Below are positions 56,884-64,000 of a DNA stretch of 64,000 nucleotides, piece by piece. Made by a program: the position numbers and the translations under genes. The stretch covers positions 6,076,001 to 6,140,000 of the forward strand of contig CM034315.1 of assembly GCA_019925795.1 (NCBI GenBank), given 5' to 3'. The stretch is from Dendrobium chrysotoxum. Lineage: Eukaryota; Streptophyta; Magnoliopsida; Asparagales; Orchidaceae. Each line of letters opens with the position of its first letter. Positions within the stretch are counted from its first letter, which is position 1. The notes beneath the pieces are model-generated. The model was not told the origin of the DNA. It saw only the letters and a program-made list of their open reading frames with translations, and did no database searches.

Positions 56884-59800
56884 GGTTTTGCTTGACTCAT
56901 AAAATTTTTGAGAACGAAATGACTTGTAACAACTTTGACCTTGCTACTCCGGGTCGAATTTGGATCAAGTGGAATGCTGACAAGATTACTTTCTCTCAAA
57001 CTTTTACTTCCAAGCAAGCTATTTCTGGGATTGTCACTAATGGTGCTCAGCCTCCTTTTTTTTAATTTCGGTGGTTTATGCATCAAATTTTTTTGAGGAG
57101 CGTAATACTCTATGGGATGAGCTCATGGAATGTTCTCTATGTAATGTTTTGCCTTGGGTAGTGCTTGGTGATTTCATCTGTTGTCGTTTTGCTTTTGAGA
57201 AATCCGGTGGCAATGATATTAATGTTTCCAGACTGGCTCCTTTTAACTCTTTCATCTTTGATACCAACCTTGTGGACCTCCCCTCTACGGGCAACTTTTT
57301 ACATGGTACAATCAAAGAGATTACAATCCTATTCATATTAAACTGGATCGTGTTCTTACAAATGATTTGTGGACCACTGCTTTCCCTAACTCCTTCTATA
57401 AAGTGAGCAACAGTTTAGTCTCTGATCATACGCCTCTTATTCTGAAAATGAATACTACTAGGCCCACTAGAAAGAGATTTATGTTCAAGAATTTCTGGTG
57501 CAATATCCCTGAATTTTGGGACATCCTGATCTCAATTTTTGCCATCCCGTCACAGGGTAATGCTATCGTTAGCTTATATCAAAAGCTTAAACTTTTGAAG
57601 GAGGAAATCAAAACAAAGAAATGGGAAACTGCCAATCATATTGAAACTCAATATGCAAATTTGTCCTCCTTACAGAAACATCTTCAGCTGCTTCTGGATT
57701 CCAACCCTCTCAACGTGAATATTTGCAGCAACCTTAAGAAGGTTAACATGGATTTTGCCTATTTTCATTCACTATGGGCTGCGTGGACTATTCAAAGATC
57801 TAAAGTTAAGTGGCTAAAAAATGGGGAGGAAGACCTTAAATTCCTTTATTCCAAGTTGCATATGAGAAAAGCACACAACAAAAGTATCTTACATGCCTCT
57901 ATTTGCGATCCTGAGCAACCACCTGATTCTAATTTGCATGCAATTATTGAGCACTTCAAGAACCTCTTTAACTCTCCTAAACCAAATCTCTCTAATGTGG
58001 ATAGTATTCCGGCTGGATACACCCTCTCTAATGATGCTAAGAATTCTCTTTTACATCCTGTCTCTAATGAGGAAAATTTTTATGCCATTTCATCAGGTTG
58101 CTCTTCTTCTGCACCTGGACCTGACGGCTACAACTTTGCTTTCTACAAAAAAACTTGGGTCATTATTGGTCCTTTGGTCTGTAAAGCTGTCAGATCATTT
58201 TTCTCCAAATGTTATCTCCCCAATAGTGTCAAGGCTACTGCGATTGCACTCATTCCCAAGAACCATCACGCTGAAAATATTCATGATTTCAGACCCATTT
58301 CACTTTGTAATGTGTTTCACAATATCATAGTCAAGATTCTAACCACAAGAATTTAACATTTCATGCCAAGCATCATTCACAAAAGTCAGGCTGCTTACAT
58401 TTCTAATAGGCTTTCTATGGATAATTCAATTCTAGCTGCTGAGATTTTGGGTTTTTCTTCTAAGAAGTGTAAAGATAGCTTCTTTTGTGCTAAATTTGAC
58501 ATTAGGAAAGCCTTTGACTCCGTTTCGAGGGATTTCCTTTTCTCTAGGATGGCCCAAAAGGGATTTCCTCCTACCTTTATCAACTGGGTTAAAGTCTGTA
58601 TTAATGACACTCGCTTTTCAATCTGTATCGATGGGGGCCTGGAAGATTTTTTTAGCTCGAGCTCTGGTGTTAGACAAGGTTGTCCCCTCAGTCCTTATTT
58701 ATTTTTCATCATCATGGATGCTCTTTCTTGTCTCATAGAGGACACCTCTCAGCCCGTTTGCTTTGAAGGCTTCAAGTATGATACTTTTCACTTGTCTCAT
58801 CTCTCTTATGCTGATGATCTTCTTGTCTTTGGTAAAGCTAATACTAGCAACTGTGAATGCCTCATGAGAATTTTGAACCTCTTTTCTAACCTAACTGGTT
58901 TGCACCTTAATCTTAAAAAAAGCTCTCTCATAATGTCACCTCTGGCCACTACTGCCTCTTGCATCTCTCATACTCTTCACATCTAACATTGCTTTACCAA
59001 AATCCCCTACCTTGGTCTTCCTATCTCCATGGGAAGATTAAAGATTTCATACTTCTATCCTTTAACTGAAAAAATTACTAACCTACTTTCCGGTTGGAAA
59101 GCAAAGTTCCTCTCTTTTGCAGGTAGGCTACAATTCATTAAATACACTATCTACAATTTGGTGGCTTATTGGTTAAGGGGGTCCACTATCCCGAAAACCA
59201 TCATGAAAACGATTGCCAAAGCTTGTTCCAGATTTCTCTACCATGGCAGCTCTCAAACCAAACACCTGCAGCTTATCTCTTGGAAGAATACTACCATACC
59301 TTACTCTAAAGGGGGTCTTGGTATTGCTTCTCTTCATGCCCTTCGAAATGCATACAACTGTGGCTCCATTATCAGGATGTATAATTATGACTCACCACTT
59401 TCCTGTTGGCTAAGACTAAGATACACATCTCCTTGGAAACCACTTCCCCGCTTCTGTTCTGCTTTCTGGAAGAGCATTTGCTCAACTGCTGCATAGTTTA
59501 AAAACTCCTTATGTTTTAATGTTGCACCTAACAACCCCATTGCTATCTACTGGGACCACTGGTGTTTGAACGATAACTTCTACTCTACCTTTTCTGATTT
59601 ACTTCTCAGGCAACTTGGTGACCTCAATGCTCCTCTTCAGAGTTGGATTAATGGCAGTGTCTGGTCTCTTCCAGATGCTCTTAGTTCGAATATTAGAAAC
59701 ACTATTCATGCCACTCTGATTTCCACTTGTGGTTCTAGACATATCACCTGGGATAATGACGAGAAAGCTACCTTTAAGGATTTTTATTCTGCTTCTTTTA

Positions 59801-60819
59801 ACAACGAACTTAATGTTGACTGGTCTCATTTGGTCTGGCATAAAAATCATTCACTTAGGTATTCGGTCTTTACTTGGATGACTTTAAGGGATGGCCTCAA
59901 AACTTCAGAGGCTCTCTCCAAGAGGAATATTCATGTTGGGGATCTCTTATGCCCCCTCTGTCACAGCCATAATGAAAATACCATACACCTTATGTTTGAA
60001 TGTGATTACTCCTATCTCGTCATTACAAGGCTCATTCCCCACTTCAAAAACTTCCTTCTACGACCCAACATTGTCCAAGCTTTACATTTCATAGATGGCC
60101 TATACACTAACAGTGATATTAAGAATGTGATCCTTCTCATTTTTCATGCCTCTGTCTACTTCATTTGGAACGAACGAAATAGTAGGAAATTTAAAGAGAG
60201 AGCTGCTTGTGCTGTTACTTTATCTAAGAAGATTACTAGATCTGTATATCTTAAACTTGAGAAATGGAAGTATGGGAAGTTTATAAGAGAGAAGCTTCAA
60301 CTGAAATACAATTGAATATATGGCCTCTGTTTGGCTTGAGGGGGGTTTTCATTCTCACTGCTGGGGCATTTTTCTGGATGCATGATCGCTCGGATATTTG
60401 GCTGTTACGGTTGGCATTGGTCCGCTGGTGGAATTTTCTCTTGCTGCCCGACCTGTTTACATGCTCGTCAATGTTGGTTGCTGTTGTCCCTGTTCGATTA
60501 TATTTCTGGCAGGTTTTTGGGGCTGTGGACGATGATGACCCCTGCCTTCTCCTTTTGGATGGTCTTCGGGCAACCAAAGGAGAGTTCGTATCCCTCTCAT
60601 GATCGTATCTGTTTGTTCTGAGTCCCGGCCAGACAGTTTTCTGTCTGTTTTCTTTTTTTGCTGTCTTATTGTTGAGGTTGTCTTTACATAGTGTTTCATT
60701 TTCTTTCTTTTGACTTAGCCTCCTCTTTTTTGGCTGTTTGCTAAGTAGTTAGATCATTTTTGTACACCTTTTTCTTTTAATATATTGGGCCAAGCCCTCA
60801 ATTTTCCCACAAAAAAAAA
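56884..60819 (+). mobile_element. L1-like LINE, 5'-truncated, 3.9 kb, recently dead
   Basis: It contains the rest of an endonuclease domain (57071-57406: VLGDFICCRF, FEKSGG, FIFDTNLVDLPSTG), reverse transcriptase and the zinc-binding C-terminal domain. It ends ATATTGGGCCAAGCCC plus a short poly(A). Flanking TTTGTGTT copies (56876-56883, 60820-60827) suggest the target duplication. A frameshift separates endonuclease and RT frames near 57370-57400. ORF1 and the start of the endonuclease are missing. It is the same family as 31650-32917 and lies head-to-head with the helicase gene. Confidence 0.88.
57367..60315 (+). pseudogene. L1-like reverse transcriptase frame with three premature stops
   Basis: A single frame spans 57367-60315, broken by TAA at 58354, TAA at 58984 and TAG at 59494. 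It holds SDHTPLIL (endonuclease end), APGPDGYNFAFYK, LIPKNHHAENIHDFRPISLC, FDIRKAFDSVSRDFL, GVRQGCPLSPYLF and YADDLLVF (catalytic). The C-terminal CPLC...H...F.C zinc-binding region (59945-60005) and YFIWNERNSRKF follow. Since all parts stay in one frame, the copy lost function by few point changes. Confidence 0.88.
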
Positions 60820-62160
60820 TTTGTGTTATAGAATTTAAAAATATCAAAGTGTCAAATATAAATTCAAATTCTAGAACTAGGTTAGCAAATACAATAAATA
60901 TTTTTGAAATGAAATTTGATTTCTTATAAGCAAATACTCGATAGAAAAAAAATTATGTAATTCTTATAATCCATGAATTTACTAATTAGTACCAAAATGA
61001 AATTATTATATAATTTGATAAATATGCATTTAAATATAGACTCAAAATTCATAATATCTATATATATATATATAAGTCGTAAGACCAGATCTTTTTTACG
61101 TGAAAAATTCGAAAAGAGAAAAAACAACGGGATTAGCCTAGATTAAAAATTCATTGTCCATCAAAAGATATAAGAATCATTCATTTCTTATAGTTGAAGA
61201 AAAATAAGACTAGTTAAAAATAAAATGTCTAATTTTTTATGAGATTAATAGAAATCAAGTGTTCATAGATAGATAATTAACACCAAGAGCATGACTTGAT
61301 TTTCTCAATTGGGATTATAGAAATTGGGTGTCCACGGGCGGACAGTTATACCTAACAGCAAGGTTATATCTTGTCAGAATTCTAGAGATGGTGTCAATTT
61401 ACTGACGGTGATCGTCGGCGGTAATGGTGGTTGTCGATGACAATAATTTGTGGTGGACGTTAGTGGCGATAACTAAAAAATACAATAGATCTCTCTAATT
61501 CTCTCATTTCTTCACCCTCTCATGTGAATAATACGGCTCTATTTATAAGCTTTTTAAGATGAGCATTTTGGTAATTTGAACAAAAATCCAAACACTCAAT
61601 CGTACGGTTCATATCGATTCCTTTGTCCATAATTTTTTTTTTACAACATTGAAGTACTTTAATGATGTTAGAATTGGGTGGTCTTGGGCTCGCTAGATTC
61701 ATCTCGTCGAACTGCTCGATTCATCCACAATCATGTCAAATTTGGAGTTCAGATGATCATAATTTTAATTTAAAAAGTTCTGCAATTCAAAAATTACCTT
61801 GAAATTTGTACATATTATATGATTTTTTTTAAGAGTCGCATCAATATTATTGAAACTAACAACACAAAGTAAGATATGGTTAATATATGGCTACGAATTT
61901 GAGAGTGGAGTTGAGTGATTTGTAGTGGCCTTAACACACATTTACTGGATTATTATTTCCTATCATATTATTTTTAAAATATATTGAAAGCCACTACTCT
62001 GGTTCTACGTGCTTAGTAAAATACACCATTATAGCCCACCGCATAAGAATGGCATTGTAATTTTGTGTTGAAAAAAATAAAGAAATTGATTATTAGGAGT
62101 GAGTTGATAGCTGATACTCCTTAGGGAAGATAGCTTTTCATGGAGGATCCTTTACTGAAG

Positions 62161-62237
62161 GAGAAATTATTCTGTGCAGAGTCCGGAATAGAAGAACCGT
62201 CTGGAATGAAAGAACCGTCCGCACAGAATAATTTCTC
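62161..62237. mobile_element. 77-bp MULE-type mini-MITE
   Basis: Begins GAGAAATTATTCTGTGCAGA and ends CCGCACAGAATAATTTCTC, so most of its length is a hairpin. Flanks TTACTGAAG and TCACTTAAG match at 7 of 9 positions, a decayed 9-bp duplication. It shares its terminus with the elements at 21901-22046 and 34141-34577. Confidence 0.75.
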
Positions 62238-63230
62238 TCACTTAAGGGGCAGCAATCGGAAGTAAGAGAAGCATCTGATGTTGTGATATGTACATCTTTT
62301 ATTTATTATTAATGTTGTAGAATTTAATTATGGTACCAAACATTCATTTATATCAGAAAAATCATTTGCTTGTTTGGATTTGCATCCTATTATATTACAA
62401 ATTAATCTAATTATTATATTGCCTATTAGAGATTGTATGATGGCTACTTGTGCATGTTTGTGTAGTATTGGGATTTGTGTTAATTTTATCGTCTTTGAAA
62501 AACATGCCAAATCATCGAGAAGAATTATCGGAGGCGTACCTACCTGAATCCATTGAATGGCGGAATCAAGGTTTTCGATCTTTCTTTGAAGCGGTGTTCT
62601 CCAATAGAGCGAGAGACCCTTTCTTTTCACTCAAGATAGGAAGCGAGGGAAATGAGAACTACACCGCTTAAACTAGAGATAATGACCATTTTATACTTCA
62701 AATGTATTTTTTTTATTTCAGCCCATCATTAAAATAAAAATAAATACTTGGCCTCTACACAAATAATTATTTCCATACAAATTTAATATGAGATTCCACA
62801 TAAGCCAAATAATAATTTAATTCTTAAATAGATCACGAATTCAATTGGCACAATTTTAGATAGCATCTAATGTATAATATTTTATTTATATGTATAAATA
62901 TATAGGCCCACATATAAAAATTTTCCAACACTATTAGTGTTACTCTTATCAGAATTCGAAATAATTTTAGGAATGAATTAACATAGTAGAGTAAATATGA
63001 AGCTTATAATAATTTTATAATTAGGTAACATCCAACCAAAATTTTGCCATTATATAATAAATTATTTGAGTTCAAATTTGTAAAGCCTTCCCAAAGCATT
63101 AGATTCAAAAGTTGCATAAAATAAAAGAAGAAGAAGAAAGCCTACCGACCATGGCTTGTGAAGCCCCACAGCATTTAACAAAGTTGACTACTTTTGAAGA
63201 TGTTATACATAAGTTATTTTTAAATATTTA

Positions 63231-63326
63231 TGTTCCATTTGGGATAGCTTTCTTACTGCTTTCTACAATAATTTTTCTAAAAAAATAGTGAAAAAATAGT
63301 GGTTAAAAGCTGTACCAAACAAAACC
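63231..63326. mobile_element. Tourist-like MITE copy, diverged
   Basis: TTA flanks (63228-63230, 63327-63329). It contains CATTTGGGATAGCTTTC at the left and GCTGTACCAAACAAAACC at the right. Confidence 0.5.
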
Positions 63327-64000
63327 TTAGTTAGAATTCATACAAATTGATATCATTTGTTTCTAAAAGCTTTAGAAATTTATTGGGACGGTAGGCTTTG
63401 TCAACCCTATCAATTTTGAAAAAAAGATACATATGCATTTATGTGAGTGTGAAATAACCTAAGCACTTAAAAAATTTAGAATTAAATTATAAATATTAAT
63501 TTAAATTCTAGTAATAATACAAAGTGCTAATAAATTAGGAATTAATTCATTAATTCGATAAAGGTACAACGTTACGCAGATATCACATAAAATTTAAGTC
63601 AATTTTGGGCATTTCCAATATATGCAAGCCACACTTTAATCACATTCAATCGGACCAACATAAAAGACATCAAGCCTATTTAAACAAAATTAAATATTTC
63701 AGGCAACTTATAAATAGAGCAGTTAGCCCCGTTTGATTTATATTTAGATCTTCTAATAGATGTAAGCCAAAACATAATTAAATTTAGGCATTTCCGTAAA
63801 TGAAGCCCCGTCTCTTCCCAATTCGTCAGTCCGATATGAAAGCCATCAAGCTCATTACATGAAAACAAAACCTTTAAGCAATTCACAAAGAGATCATCAA
63901 GCCCCATCCTAATTAAATTAGGGCTTATCAAACCCAACTCAAATAATATTCGAGCTAGCTTCCGTGCGAATAAACCCATTCAATTAATTAAAATCTAAAA

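Larger units (their letters stand above)
60828..64000. other. AT-rich intergenic stretch
   Basis: Apart from two MITEs nothing structured was found. A 55-codon frame at 62504-62671 is less AT-rich than its surroundings and reads MPNHREELSEAYLPESIEWR at its start. It has no family I recognise and may be part of an old insertion. The frame at 63680-63979 on the minus strand is unsupported. Confidence 0.4.

Noticed and set aside
60264..60602. 112-codon frame after the L1-like LINE
   Set aside because: It lies in the 3' region of the LINE, ahead of its poly(A), and overlaps other frames without conserved features.
1..64000. CRISPR arrays, operons, ribosome-binding sites or a bacterial defence system
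   Set aside because: Introns, LINEs, LTR elements and plant gene families show nuclear plant DNA; the short tandem repeats lack the spacer pattern of CRISPR.
1..64000. True tRNA, rRNA or snRNA genes
   Set aside because: Only isolated A/B-box-like words were found, without cloverleaf pairing or long conserved RNA sequence.

Overview
The window looks like nuclear DNA of a flowering plant from a draft assembly. It is AT-rich, has plant-type GT-AG introns, and about half of it is transposon-derived. Both recognised host genes are plant families: a B-class LLM-domain GATA factor and an RH20/p68-type DEAD-box RNA helicase. Every identification comes from reading motifs, splice junctions, terminal repeats and target-site duplications (TSDs) by eye; no database was searched.

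Layout. 1-8000: no certain gene; a CT-rich leader with a splice donor near 6.8 kb points to a possible minus-strand gene or its remains. 8.0-15.6 kb: a CACTA-like element with a minisatellite and tRNA-like promoter boxes, a run of Tourist-like MITEs, a hAT-like repeat, and AT-rich filler. 15.66-21.48 kb: a Pack-MULE with an exact 9-bp TSD. It carries a thaumatin-like (PR-5) gene fragment and a second unrecognised fragment, and a very young intact Ty1/copia element (4,560 bp, 1,356-aa gag-pol) sits inside its left terminal repeat. 21.9-26.8 kb: a MULE-type MITE, then a degraded copia element whose 5' LTR is split by an RTE LINE. 28.3-29.8 kb: the GATA gene, with MITEs in its intron and just downstream. 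31.6-34.6 kb: a dead L1-like LINE, a possible SINE and a foldback MITE.

35-57 kb appears to be one very stretched helicase locus on the minus strand. Exons 1-5 (56510 down to 50784) encode the N-terminus and the whole first RecA domain. A candidate terminal exon lies about 15.7 kb further on, at 35078-35125. Between them are a 500-bp assembly gap, a palindrome of about 5.3 kb made of two inverted Ty3/gypsy LTRs, a gypsy fossil holding a hAT element, and LINE and LTR debris. I could not find the second RecA domain exons; they are either in the gap or lost. 56.9-60.8 kb: a larger dead L1-like LINE starting about 370 bp upstream of the helicase ATG. 60.8-64 kb: AT-rich intergenic DNA with two MITEs.

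The most useful observations are the nested Pack-MULE with captured gene pieces, the interrupted helicase locus, the inverted-LTR palindrome beside the gap, and a family of three MULE-type MITEs sharing one terminus and 9-bp TSDs.
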